Notes under the pieces: model-generated
What the model was told of the DNA's origin: nothing
What the model saw: the letters and a program-made list of their open reading frames with translations, nothing else
Database searches by the model: none
Shown: positions 19,263 to 28,046 of the stretch, one piece after another
Layout: each line of letters begins with the position of its first letter
Numbering within the stretch: the first letter of the stretch is position 1
Translations under genes and position numbers: made by a program
From: Deltaproteobacteria bacterium
GTDB lineage: Bacteria > JADJOY01
Direction: 5' to 3'
DNA: 64,000 nucleotides
NCBI GenBank assembly: GCA_016713535.1
Contig: JADJOY010000032.1
Location: forward strand, 51,027-115,026

Positions 19263-19279
19263 TTGGCACGCAACTCGCA
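19263..19279 (+). promoter_or_regulatory. Sigma-54 (RpoN) promoter candidate
   Basis: The sequence TTGGCACGCAACTCGCA matches the -24/-12 consensus at nearly all conserved bases, with GG and GC exactly ten bases apart (19265-19266 and 19277-19278). The main mismatch is C for the first T of TTGC. A start site would fall near 19290, giving a ~110-base leader to the metallophosphatase GTG at 19400. No enhancer site was identified. Confidence 0.6.
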
Positions 19280-19399
19280 ATGCCACGACGAGTCGTTGGC
19301 AGCGAAAAATCCGCTCTGGTAGATTGATCTCGGATTCGTTCCCGACGAAGGCCACACCAGGTATCGCACCGCACGACTGATCCCGCGAGGACGCGACTC

Positions 19400-20146
19400 G
19401 TGAAGACCGCCATCGTCTCGGACATCCACTCGAACATCGAAGCGTTGCAGGAGTGCCTGAAACGCGTCGATGAAGAGGGGGTCGACGAGATCGTGAGCCT
19501 CGGCGACATCGTCGGATACAACGCCAACCCCAACGAGTGCCTCGACATCATCCGCGAGCGCAACGTGCTCTCCATCATGGGGAACCACGACGTGTGCGCC
19601 GCCGGTCTGCGCGAGCCGATCGATTTCAACCCGATCGCACGCGACGCGATCCTGTGGACGCGCCGCGTCCTGACCGCCGAGAACAACCACTTCTTGACGG
19701 TGCTGCCAGATGCCCGACGGGTCCAGGACCGATTCCTCATGGTCCATGGCGCGGTGACACACCGAGACAATTACATCTTCAACGAGTTCGACGCCCGCGA
19801 GAGCTTCGAGCTCATGATCGAGAAGCATCCCGGCGTCAACGTGTGCTTCTTCGGTCACACCCACCGCGGGATCATCTACCGTCTGATCGACGGTCGCATC
19901 GAGGCGTTCGAAGAGTCCGAGGACGTCGACGTGCAGCTCGACAACGCTTCGTTGTGGCTGGTGAACCCGGGTAGCGTCGGCCAGCCCCGCGACGGCGACC
20001 CGCGCGCCTCGTTCGTGACCTACGACGACCACAAGAAGGTCGTGAGCTACCACCGCATCGACTACGACGTCCCCAAGTCGAGCCGCAAGGTCGTCAACGC
20101 CGGCCTCCCGCCGCAGCTCGGCCAGCGTCTGCTGCTAGGTATTTAG
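19400..20146 (+). CDS. Metallophosphoesterase family protein
   Basis: A 248-residue protein of the calcineurin-like phosphoesterase superfamily. Metal-binding blocks appear in order: SDIHSN (D8, H10), GDIVGYNAN, GNHD, and FFGHTHRG. The late LVNPGSVGQPRDGDPRAS segment is typical of YfcE/diadenosine-type and related small phosphatases. GTG at 19400 has GAGG upstream. It is probably cytosolic, with substrate unknown. A sigma-54-like site lies upstream, suggesting conditional expression through an enhancer-binding protein. Confidence 0.9.
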   Translation: MKTAIVSDIHSNIEALQECLKRVDEEGVDEIVSLGDIVGYNANPNECLDIIRERNVLSIMGNHDVCAAGLREPIDFNPIARDAILWTRRVLTAENNHFLTVLPDARRVQDRFLMVHGAVTHRDNYIFNEFDARESFELMIEKHPGVNVCFFGHTHRGIIYRLIDGRIEAFEESEDVDVQLDNASLWLVNPGSVGQPRDGDPRASFVTYDDHKKVVSYHRIDYDVPKSSRKVVNAGLPPQLGQRLLLGI

Positions 20147-20149
20147 CGG

Positions 20150-20445
20150 GGGCTCGGGGTTCCAGCCCCCGCCCCGTCCGGAGTGAATCCGGCCGGGGCC
20201 CCACCCCCAAGCCACTCGCTACGCTCGTGCGGTCGCGTTGCGACCGGCCCATCGCCGAGTCCGCTAGGGGACCCAGCGGTTCGCGCGATCGCAGCTCCAG
20301 CCCCCCACCCCGTCCGGAGTGAATCCGGCCGGGGCCCCACCCCCAAGCCACTCGCTACGCTCGTGCGGTCGCGTTGCGACCGGCCCATCGCCGAGTCCGC
20401 TCGGGGACCCAGCGGTTCGCGCGATCGCTGCTCCAGCCCTCCGCC
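20150..20445. repeat. Tandem 136-bp structured repeats (about two units)
   Basis: Two copies 136 bp apart (GTGAA loops at 20183 and 20319), starting just after the metallophosphatase stop. They are homologous to the 135-bp array at 4584-5152. The linker CCACCCCCAAG is shared, and so are the loops TTCC and GTGAA. The stems differ: CCGGA/TCCGG and CGGTCGC/GCGACCG here, against CGGGA/TCCCG and GCGTGCC/GGCACGC there. Pairing is kept in both. Confidence 0.92.
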
Positions 20446-20870
20446 CGAAGGGGCACGCGCCTGCGTGCCCGGCGGTACGACCCTCGCGTATCGCATCACC
20501 GACGACGTCGACCGCTGCACGAATCCGGCATCCTTCGCCACCGCCGTCCGCGATCGGACAGGAGGGCCCGACGACTCCCGTCGATGCCTGCGGCCGGATC
20601 CGCTCCCTACGCGCTCGGGCGGTCGCCTAGCGGACGGTCGGTCATCGACGAAGTCCCCACGCCACAGAGGCCGCGATGGAGCCGCTCCGGCTCCCGGGTC
20701 CGGGACGGGCGGCGCTTGGTCGAGGCCCACCGCGGTCGTTCGGCCCCCGCAAGGCGACGGTCACCGATCGACGCCCCCCCCTCGACTTCCATAAGATCGC
20801 TCGAATCGAGCAATCCGCTCGAGGTGATGAATCCGAACAGCTGCCTGCTGAGGCAGCGGGGGTAGCAATC
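20446..20870. other. Non-coding leader region before the YadA-head-like gene
   Basis: No credible gene is seen in these 425 bases. The last 60 bases contain two inverted repeats, GCTCGA/TCGAGC near 20805-20817 and GCTGCCT/AGGCAGC at 20840-20857. The second lies immediately before the GGGGGT ribosome site of the next gene and could fold in its mRNA leader. Confidence 0.5.
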
Positions 20871-21818
20871 ATGCGGGCGGCACTCTCATCCGTGTCGATC
20901 GTGGCGGTGTGGTGCGTCCTCGGGGGGTCGCCCGCGTGGGCGGCGTGTCAGATGATCATGCCGGGGGACGCCGGCGGCGAGACGGACACCATCATCTTCA
21001 AGGGCTGCAACATCAAGATCAACAATGGCACCGGTTCCACCGCAACCGTGAACGGGCTCGGCAACCTGGTGGTCGGCTACAACGCGGTGAACACGACGCC
21101 GGGATTCCCGAGTGCCAAGACGGGCTCGCACAACGTCGTCGTCGGCGACGAGCACAGCTACACCAGCTACGGCGGCGTCGTGACCGGATACCAGAACGCC
21201 GTCGCGGGACCGAACGCGAACGTACTGGGCGGCCGTCTCAACCGCGCCACGGGTCCGTACGCGAACGTCACCGGCGGACAGTACGGCCAAGCCATCGGAG
21301 GCTCGTCGATGGTCCTGGGTGGCTGGGACAACCAGGCCCAGACCAACTTCACGACGGTGGCCGGCGGGTACCTGAACGTCGCGACCAGCGCGAACCCCGC
21401 GGATCCTTTCTCCACCTCGTACTCCATCGTGACCGGGGGCTGGAGCAATCAGGCAAGCGGGTTCTGCTCGGTGGTGAGCGGCGGGTACGAGAACTCGGCG
21501 CAGAGCGGCTACTCGGTGGTGAGTGGCGGTCTCGCCAACCAGACGGCCGGGTTCGGATCGGTCGTGAGTGGCGGGTCCGGCAACTGGGCGAGCGCGGACC
21601 AGGCGGTGGTGAGTGGGGGACAAAACAACACGGCGAGCGCCCCCCGCTCGGTGGTGAGCGGGGGACAAGACAACACGGCGAGCGCGACGAGCGCGGTGGT
21701 GAGCGGCGGCGCCGGCAACACCGCGAGCGGAGTCTCCTCGGTCGTGAGCGGTGGGGCCCTCGGCAGCGTGGGAGGCGAGTTCGATTGGCGCGCAGGCTCT
21801 CTCTTCGAGCCAGACTGA
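20871..21818 (+). CDS. Secreted protein with YadA-head-like tandem repeats
   Basis: A 315-residue protein with a signal peptide cleaved near PAWA-A (residue ~24). Most of the mature chain is built from imperfect 14-16-residue repeats of the type SVVSGGxxNxAS, seen at least eight times. This is the left-handed beta-roll pattern of trimeric autotransporter heads. No coiled-coil stalk or C-terminal beta-barrel anchor is present; it stops soon after the last repeat (FDWRAGSLFEPD). It may be a free secreted or surface-associated beta-roll protein, or a truncated adhesin. The ATG at 20871 starts the signal peptide; the longer open frame upstream is leader. Confidence 0.75.
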   Translation: MRAALSSVSIVAVWCVLGGSPAWAACQMIMPGDAGGETDTIIFKGCNIKINNGTGSTATVNGLGNLVVGYNAVNTTPGFPSAKTGSHNVVVGDEHSYTSYGGVVTGYQNAVAGPNANVLGGRLNRATGPYANVTGGQYGQAIGGSSMVLGGWDNQAQTNFTTVAGGYLNVATSANPADPFSTSYSIVTGGWSNQASGFCSVVSGGYENSAQSGYSVVSGGLANQTAGFGSVVSGGSGNWASADQAVVSGGQNNTASAPRSVVSGGQDNTASATSAVVSGGAGNTASGVSSVVSGGALGSVGGEFDWRAGSLFEPD

Positions 21819-22063
21819 GCCAGGAGGAACCTGCGATCGTCGTCCGTCGGACCGACTCCCGCCGATCCGTTCTCGGGCGGGGCGTTGCATCGATGATTCG
21901 GTCGATGGGAGAGCCGTTTCGTATACCGGTCGAGCGGGCGCCCGGCCCTCCGAGGCCGTGACTGTTGCGTCGGAGGGACCCAGCGGCTTCGGCGCTCCTG
22001 CCGACCCGGCATGATGTGCGATGCATGCATCGCCGGTCGCGCTGGTGCGTCTCGGCCCCCGCG
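21819..22063. other. Convergent intergenic region
   Basis: These 245 bases between the repeat protein and the SPFH operon contain no gene that could be supported. The only visible structure is a small palindromic GATGCATGCATC near 22020. No clear terminator hairpin with a T-run was found. Confidence 0.4.
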
Positions 22064-23083
22064 CTACGGCTTGGGCGGGGTCGCGGCGCGATCGGCGACG
22101 GCCTTGAGCCCCATCGTGTCCAGGAACTGGTTCACGTTGGTGCTCTGGACTCCCAGCGCGTTCTCCGACGTCGGGAAGAGCACGATGCGCTTCCCCTTGA
22201 GCGCCTCGGCGATCTTGAGCTTCACCATGGTCCGGCCACCGCCACCCGAGATGGCCTCGCGCATCCGTCGAACGCCCTGGGCGCTCGCGGTCTTCTCGGC
22301 CAGGATCGCGTCCGCCTCGAGCTTCTTGGCCTCGTAGTAGGCGTCCGCCTGCATGTGCGCCTGCTGAGCCTTGCCGCGCTCGGCGGCGATCACCTGACCG
22401 ACCTGTCCCCGGGTGGTCTCGAGCTCGCGCTCCCACTCCTTGATCGAGGCCTCGGCCGACGAGCGGTTCTTGTTGACGGCCTGGTCAGCGACCTTCTTGG
22501 CGTCGATCGCCTCCTGGTACTTGTCGTGGAAGCGGTAGTTCCCGAGCACCACTCTCTCGCACACCACGCCGTAGGGCGCGAGCGCCCGCGACAGGTGCTC
22601 GAGCGCCTGGGCCTCCTTGGCGGCGCGCAGATCGGAGTCGTAGAACTCCTCCGACGAGAGCTCGTTGAGCGAATCGCGGGGGAGCGAGCGGCTCAGCGGC
22701 CGCACCACCGCGAGCTCGAGCTCCTCCATGTCGCTCGCCACCTTGCGCAGCACGGTGGGAGCCTGCTGCGGGTCGACGTGGTAGAGGACCGTCACGTCGA
22801 CACCGATGTCGTTGCCGTCCTTGGTCTTGAACTCGAGCTCGTCGTTCACGCCCGCCGCCATCTTCATCTCGAGATTCTGGGTGCGGGTGTCGTAGAGGTA
22901 CCAGTCGTGCAGCACCGGCACCACGATCACCGTCTTCCCCGGCGTGACGATCTGGTCCGCGCCGAACAGCTTGCCGATGCGGATGCCCACCTCGGTGGCG
23001 CCGGTCGAACGCAGACAGCCGGTGGTGGCGAGCAGCGCGAGGACCGCGCCCGCGCGCGCGAAGCGAAGGGCGACCCGCCTCAT
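22064..23083 (-). CDS. SPFH/Band 7 domain protein, predicted lipoprotein
   Basis: A 339-residue stomatin/prohibitin-like (SPFH) protein. The N-terminus is a signal sequence ending LLATTGC, so it is predicted to be lipid-anchored rather than membrane-spanning, which is uncommon for this family. The Band 7 domain covers roughly residues 28-230 (GIRIGKLFG, VDVTVLYHVDP, VVRPLSR). A long helical, Ala/Glu/Lys-rich segment follows (about 215-285), as in HflK/HflC and prohibitins. Its ATG overlaps the stop of the upstream SPFH gene (ATGA), indicating coupled synthesis. The two likely form a hetero-oligomer. Confidence 0.85.
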   Translation of the reverse strand: MRRVALRFARAGAVLALLATTGCLRSTGATEVGIRIGKLFGADQIVTPGKTVIVVPVLHDWYLYDTRTQNLEMKMAAGVNDELEFKTKDGNDIGVDVTVLYHVDPQQAPTVLRKVASDMEELELAVVRPLSRSLPRDSLNELSSEEFYDSDLRAAKEAQALEHLSRALAPYGVVCERVVLGNYRFHDKYQEAIDAKKVADQAVNKNRSSAEASIKEWERELETTRGQVGQVIAAERGKAQQAHMQADAYYEAKKLEADAILAEKTASAQGVRRMREAISGGGGRTMVKLKIAEALKGKRIVLFPTSENALGVQSTNVNQFLDTMGLKAVADRAATPPKP

Positions 23084-24162
23084 GGCTTCACCTCCTGGAC
23101 GTCGAAGAGGTCGAGCGACTGTTCGAGGTCGAGCGGGTTGAACCCACCCTTCCCACCCGAGGGCACCACCACGACGTCGAGCCCCTTCAGCACCTGCGCC
23201 ATCTCGAGTCCCACCATGTTCTCCGAGCCGCCCCCCTGGTACGCCGCATTCTCGAGCTCGGTGCCCTGGGCGCTGGCGAGCTTCACCACCAGATCGGCCT
23301 CGGCCTGGCGCTTGCGTCGGTAGGCGTCGGCTTCCGCCTGGATCTTGGTGACCTCGGCGCCGCCGCGTTCCGTTTCGATCGCCACGTTCGCCTTGCCACG
23401 CGCCTCGATCTCCTGCTTCTTGGCGAGCTCCTTCGCTGCTTCGCCCTCCGATTGGCGCGTGAACTTGAGCTGGTCCTGGATCTTCTTCTCTTCGATCTGC
23501 TGCTGATACTCCTGGTTGTAGTAGTACTGGCGCACCAGCACGTGCTCGACGACCAGCCCCCTGCCGACCAGCTCGGCGGCGATCTGGCTCTGAGCCGCGG
23601 TCTGGCGCGCCACGCGCTTGTGAACGTCGTAGAAGTCCTCGGCGACCATCTCGCCCAGGTTCTTCTTCAGCGCCGAGATCACCTTGGGGATGAGCGTGTT
23701 GTTCTCGAACAGCCGGTCCGGACCGGCCTGCTGCATGATGGTGAACGCGTTCTCGATCCTGTAGAGCACCGTCACGTCCACGGCGACACGCGAGCCGTCC
23801 GAGGTGTTCACCTCCATGGATGGCTCGACGCGCACCCGACGCCCCTGTCGCAGGCTCTGCCCCTCGGCGGAGCTGTTGAGCTCGAGGAGCTGGAGGTCCG
23901 TGGGGAAGCGGTGGATCGTCTGCCCCGGCAACAGGAACCGTAGCCGGCCTCCGGGGATCAGCTCGGGACGGATGCCGCGCGGCGGCACAAGCCGGCTCTC
24001 CAGGATCCCGACCTCGTTGGGTGCGACGTAGGTCGTCACCATCGAGAACAGGATCAACACCCCGACCCCCGCTCCGGCGAGCACGGCCAATCGTGCCACC
24101 AGCCCGCGCACGCGGGCCGCGAGCGCCTCCGTCGTCGTCATCGAACCATTCCGACCCATCAT
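23080..24162 (-). CDS. SPFH/Band 7 domain protein, membrane-anchored
   Basis: A 360-residue protein with an N-terminal transmembrane helix (about 22-46) followed by a Band 7 domain (YVAPNEVGILESR, VAVDVTVLYRIENAF) and a charged coiled-coil region rich in Gln, Lys and Glu (about 215-300). The arrangement resembles HflK or prohibitin, with the bulk in the periplasm. GGGGAGG precedes two consecutive ATG codons (24162 and 24159). It is the first gene of a two-gene operon with the lipoprotein SPFH protein and is divergent from mfd. A protease partner (FtsH) is not in the window. Confidence 0.88.
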   Translation of the reverse strand: MMGRNGSMTTTEALAARVRGLVARLAVLAGAGVGVLILFSMVTTYVAPNEVGILESRLVPPRGIRPELIPGGRLRFLLPGQTIHRFPTDLQLLELNSSAEGQSLRQGRRVRVEPSMEVNTSDGSRVAVDVTVLYRIENAFTIMQQAGPDRLFENNTLIPKVISALKKNLGEMVAEDFYDVHKRVARQTAAQSQIAAELVGRGLVVEHVLVRQYYYNQEYQQQIEEKKIQDQLKFTRQSEGEAAKELAKKQEIEARGKANVAIETERGGAEVTKIQAEADAYRRKRQAEADLVVKLASAQGTELENAAYQGGGSENMVGLEMAQVLKGLDVVVVPSGGKGGFNPLDLEQSLDLFDVQEVKP

Positions 24163-24341
24163 TCCCCCGCCTCCCCGGCTCCGAGCGCGGGGCTGACCCG
24201 ATCATCGATGGGGCCGGGGCCGAGGGCAATCCCGGCAGTCCGGGCGGCAGCGAACCGGGTTGCTTCGTTCCATCCCGGCCGTTAGCTTCCAGGGTTCGGA
24301 TCGCGGCGCCCCGCCGGCGGTCGCGTCGACGATCCATCCAC

Positions 24342-27300
24342 ATGTCGTCTGCTTCGGCGCACGATCTCGACGCGCGCGTGCGCACCCACCTCGCCTCGGG
24401 GCGGGGCCGGCTGCGCCTCGGCGGTCTGCCGGCGGCGGCGCGCGCCTGCCTGGTGGCGACCGTCGCCGAGAACACCGATCGCCCGGTGTGGGTGGTGACC
24501 TCGACCCTCGCGAGCGCCCGCGCGCTGCGCGAGGACGTGTCCACCTTCCTCGCCGCTCGCTCCCTCGATCTCCCGGTGCGGGTGATCCCGGGCTGGTCCG
24601 ACCCCCGACGGCCGCCTCTCGCCCGACGCCGCGGGGGCCTTCGAGCGCCTCGGCGCGTCACCGCGCTGGTCGCCCGCGAGCACAGCGTGGTGGTGGTGCC
24701 GATCCAGTCGCTCTTCCAGCGCGTGATGCCGCCGTACCATCTGCGCGACGCGAGCCTCGAGCTCGTCCCTGGCCAGGCGCTGGCCTGGGATGCCCTGGTC
24801 GAAGCCCTCACCCGCGCCGGGTACTCGCGCCTCGAGCGCGTCGAGTCGGTGGGCGAGTTCGCCGTGCGTGGCGGCGTCGTCGACGTGTTCCCGCCCGACC
24901 ACGAGCTACCGCTACGCGTCGAGCTCGAGGACGACGCGCTCGCGTCGCTGCGCACCTTCGACGCCGACAGCCAGCGCTCGCTCGACGAGGTCCGCTATGC
25001 GCGGCTCGGCCCGTGCCGCGAGGTGCTCTTCACCCCCGAGCGCATCGAGCGCGCGGCGATCCGGATCAAGGAGCGCGCCGATCGCCTGGGCGTCCCCAAG
25101 CTGGTCCGTGACGCCCTGGTGGACTCGATCCGCGCCGAGCTGCGGGCCCCCGGCATCGAGGCCTACTGGCCCGCGTTCGAAGACGAGCGCGTGCCGGTCG
25201 CGAGCTACCGCGAGCCCGGCGATCCGCTGATCGTCGACCAGCCGCTGCTCATCGGCCGTACCTGGGCCGACGCTCGCGAGGCGCTCAGGCGCTGGGAAGA
25301 CGGCATCGCGGAGTCCGGACGGCTCTACTTCCCCGCCGACGACTTCTGGGACCGGGGCGGGACCCTCGACCCGCTCGTCACCGAGCCGTCGGCGATCGAG
25401 CTCGACCCCCTCGACGACCCCGCCTTCACCACGATCAAGATCGAGTGGGGGCTCGGCGAGCCGCCCGTCCCCAAGGACGTCCCCGGGCAGGAGAGCTTCG
25501 ACCCCGTGGCGGCGCGCTTCGCCGAGTGGCTGGAGCGGGATCTCTCGCCGCTGGTGCTCGCGTCCTCCGAGGGCCAGGCGGCGCGCCTCGAGCAGCTCTT
25601 CGGCGGCCGCGGTCTGCCCGTGACGCGGGTCGGCATCGAGGACCTGCCCGGACTCTCACCGCGCTCGGTGCCCTCAGACGGCGCGATCCGCGTCGCCGTG
25701 GGCAGCTTGTCGGCGGGCTGGCGCTGGCCCGAGCTCGGCATCGTGGTGGTGGTCGACGAGGAGATCTTCGGTCGCAAGCGCCACACCGCGACCCGCCGCC
25801 GCAAGCGCGACACGCCGTCGCTCAACCTGGGCGAGCTCTCCGAGAACGATCACGTCGTGCACCGCGACTTCGGCATCGGCATCTATCGCGGGCTCAAGAC
25901 CATGGCGCCGGGCGGCATCACCGGCGATTACCTGCAGCTCGAGTACGCGGGCGGCGACCGGCTCTACCTGCCGGTCGACCGCATCGAGCGTGTCGAGCGC
26001 TACGTCGGCGCGGGCGAGGACGGCGGAGCGGTGGCGCTCTCCAAGCTCGGCGGCGCCGGCTGGGCGCGCACCAAGGACCGCGTCCACAAGCAGGTGCTCG
26101 AGATGGCGGGCGAGCTCGCCAACCTGTACGCCGCCCGCAAGCTGGCCCAGGGCCACGCGTTCGCGCCGCCCGACGCGGTCTTCCACGAGTTCGCGGCGGC
26201 GTTCCCGTTCGAGGAGACCCCCGACCAGGCGCGCGCCATCGAGGACGTGCTCGGCGACCTGGTGAAGCCGATGACCGCGGATCGCCTGGTGTGCGGGGAC
26301 GTGGGCTACGGCAAGACCGAGGTCGCGATGCGCGCGGCCTTCCTCGCGGTCCTCGATCGCAAGCAGGTCGCGGTGCTGGTGCCGACCACGGTGCTCGCCC
26401 AGCAGCACTTCCAGACCTTCAGCGAGCGCTTCAAGGGCCAGGCGGTCAACATCGAGTCGGTGTCGCGGTTCCGCTCGGCGAGCGACACCAAGCAGGTGCT
26501 CGAGCGCCTACGCAAGGGCACCGTCGACGTCATCATCGGCACCCACCGGCTGCTCGGCGCCGACGTGCGCTTCCGCGACCTCGGCCTCGTCATCATCGAC
26601 GAGGAGCACCGCTTCGGCGTCGCGCACAAAGAGAAGCTGCGCCGCCTGCGCACCCAGGCCGACGTGATCTCGATGACCGCGACCCCGATCCCGCGCACGC
26701 TCCACATGTCGCTCTCGGGGCTGCGCGACCTGAGCGTGATCGCGACTCCCCCCGAGGACCGCCAGGCGATCCGCACCTTCGTCTCCCGTTACGACGAAGG
26801 CCTGGTCCAGGACGCGATCCGGCGCGAGCTGACCCGCGGCGGCCAGGTGTTCTTCGTCCACAACCGCGTCGAGACCATCGAGGCACAGGCGAAGACCCTG
26901 CAGGCGCTGGTGCCCGAGGCGCGCTTCGCCGTCGCCCACGGGCAGATGACCGCTGCCACGCTCGAGAAGTCGATGCTCGGCTTCGTGCACGGCGACGTCC
27001 ACGTGCTCGTCACCAGCGCCATCATCGAGTCGGGCCTCGACATCCCCCACGCCAACACCATCCTCATCAACCAGGCCGACCGCTTCGGCCTCGCCCAGCT
27101 CTACCAGCTCCGCGGCCGCGTCGGCCGCGGCCCGGTGCAGGCATTCTGCTATCTGCTGGTGCCGGACGAGAACCGCATCACCGCCGACGCGGTGCGCCGG
27201 CTCGAGGCGCTGCGCGGCCTCACCGACCTGGGCGCGGGCTTCCGGCTCGCCCTCGAGGACCTCGAGATCCGCGGCGCCGGCAACCTGCTCGGCAAGGAGC

Positions 27301-28046
27301 AGTCGGGGCAGATCGCGTCGGTGGGCTTCGAGCTCTACCAGCAGATGGTCGAGGAGGCGATGGCCGAGCTCGACGGGCGCGAGCCCGAGCTCGACCTCGA
27401 TCCCGAGATCCACTTCCCGGTCGAGGCGTTCCTGCCCGACGTGTACGTGCCCGACGCCGGTGAGCGCGTGATCGCGTACCGCCAGATCGCCCGCGCCCGC
27501 GGCGACGACGAGCTCGACGAGATCCGCTGGGAGTGGATCGACCGGTTCGGCCGGATGCCCGCCCAGGCGGAGAATTTGTTCGCGGTGATGTCCGTCAAAT
27601 GTGATCTCAGGCGCGCCGGGGCCACCTTCGCGCGCCAGGACAAGGCCTCGATCACGGTGCGCTTCCACGAGCGATCCCCGATCGAGCCCCGCCGCTTCGT
27701 CGAGGTGGCGCAGCGCCGCCGCGGCCAGCACCCCGGCGAGATCCAGATCCATCCGGACGGCCACGTGTCGCTCAAGATGCCGGGGGTGGTGTGGCCCGAG
27801 AGCGCGCGGCTGCTTCGCAGCCTGCTCGCCGAGCTGATGGGACGAGAGCCACCGCCCGATCGCCCAACCCGCGACCCCGCGGAGCTCGCGTCACGGCGCT
27901 CCGCGCCGCCCCAGGCCGTGCTACGAAAGGCTCCTGGCGAAGCCGGCGTCGCGGCGACGCAGCCGGCTGCGCCGCCACCCGAGCCCGAGCCGCTCGCCGA
28001 ATCCTCGTCGTTCGATGCCCTGTGGGACCCTGGAGGTGATTCGTGA
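24342..28046 (+). CDS. mfd: Transcription-repair coupling factor
   Basis: A 1234-residue ATP-dependent translocase that removes stalled RNA polymerase and recruits UvrA. Visible parts are the UvrB-like N-terminal region (about 1-330), the RNA-polymerase-interacting domain (ENDHVVHRDFGIGIYRGL), helicase motif I GDVGYGKTE near 652, motif II DEEH, TATPIPRTL, and the C-terminal regulatory domain. Between about 24598 and 24655 the frame is wrong. The encoded GWSDPRRPPLARRR stretch is unnatural, while the +1 frame gives TPDGRLSPDAAGAFERLG, the expected sequence for this family, so two compensating indels are likely. SurA follows with a GTGA overlap. Confidence 0.97.
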   Translation: MSSASAHDLDARVRTHLASGRGRLRLGGLPAAARACLVATVAENTDRPVWVVTSTLASARALREDVSTFLAARSLDLPVRVIPGWSDPRRPPLARRRGGLRAPRRVTALVAREHSVVVVPIQSLFQRVMPPYHLRDASLELVPGQALAWDALVEALTRAGYSRLERVESVGEFAVRGGVVDVFPPDHELPLRVELEDDALASLRTFDADSQRSLDEVRYARLGPCREVLFTPERIERAAIRIKERADRLGVPKLVRDALVDSIRAELRAPGIEAYWPAFEDERVPVASYREPGDPLIVDQPLLIGRTWADAREALRRWEDGIAESGRLYFPADDFWDRGGTLDPLVTEPSAIELDPLDDPAFTTIKIEWGLGEPPVPKDVPGQESFDPVAARFAEWLERDLSPLVLASSEGQAARLEQLFGGRGLPVTRVGIEDLPGLSPRSVPSDGAIRVAVGSLSAGWRWPELGIVVVVDEEIFGRKRHTATRRRKRDTPSLNLGELSENDHVVHRDFGIGIYRGLKTMAPGGITGDYLQLEYAGGDRLYLPVDRIERVERYVGAGEDGGAVALSKLGGAGWARTKDRVHKQVLEMAGELANLYAARKLAQGHAFAPPDAVFHEFAAAFPFEETPDQARAIEDVLGDLVKPMTADRLVCGDVGYGKTEVAMRAAFLAVLDRKQVAVLVPTTVLAQQHFQTFSERFKGQAVNIESVSRFRSASDTKQVLERLRKGTVDVIIGTHRLLGADVRFRDLGLVIIDEEHRFGVAHKEKLRRLRTQADVISMTATPIPRTLHMSLSGLRDLSVIATPPEDRQAIRTFVSRYDEGLVQDAIRRELTRGGQVFFVHNRVETIEAQAKTLQALVPEARFAVAHGQMTAATLEKSMLGFVHGDVHVLVTSAIIESGLDIPHANTILINQADRFGLAQLYQLRGRVGRGPVQAFCYLLVPDENRITADAVRRLEALRGLTDLGAGFRLALEDLEIRGAGNLLGKEQSGQIASVGFELYQQMVEEAMAELDGREPELDLDPEIHFPVEAFLPDVYVPDAGERVIAYRQIARARGDDELDEIRWEWIDRFGRMPAQAENLFAVMSVKCDLRRAGATFARQDKASITVRFHERSPIEPRRFVEVAQRRRGQHPGEIQIHPDGHVSLKMPGVVWPESARLLRSLLAELMGREPPPDRPTRDPAELASRRSAPPQAVLRKAPGEAGVAATQPAAPPPEPEPLAESSSFDALWDPGGDS

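Noticed and set aside
19385-20146. Radical re-start of the metallophosphatase further upstream
   Set aside because: The metal motif begins six residues after GTG 19400 and the GAGG spacing fits; no earlier in-frame start exists close by.
20886-22436. Long minus-strand frame opposite the YadA-head-like gene
   Set aside because: It mirrors the repeats of the sense gene, has no ribosome site and overlaps the real SPFH gene.
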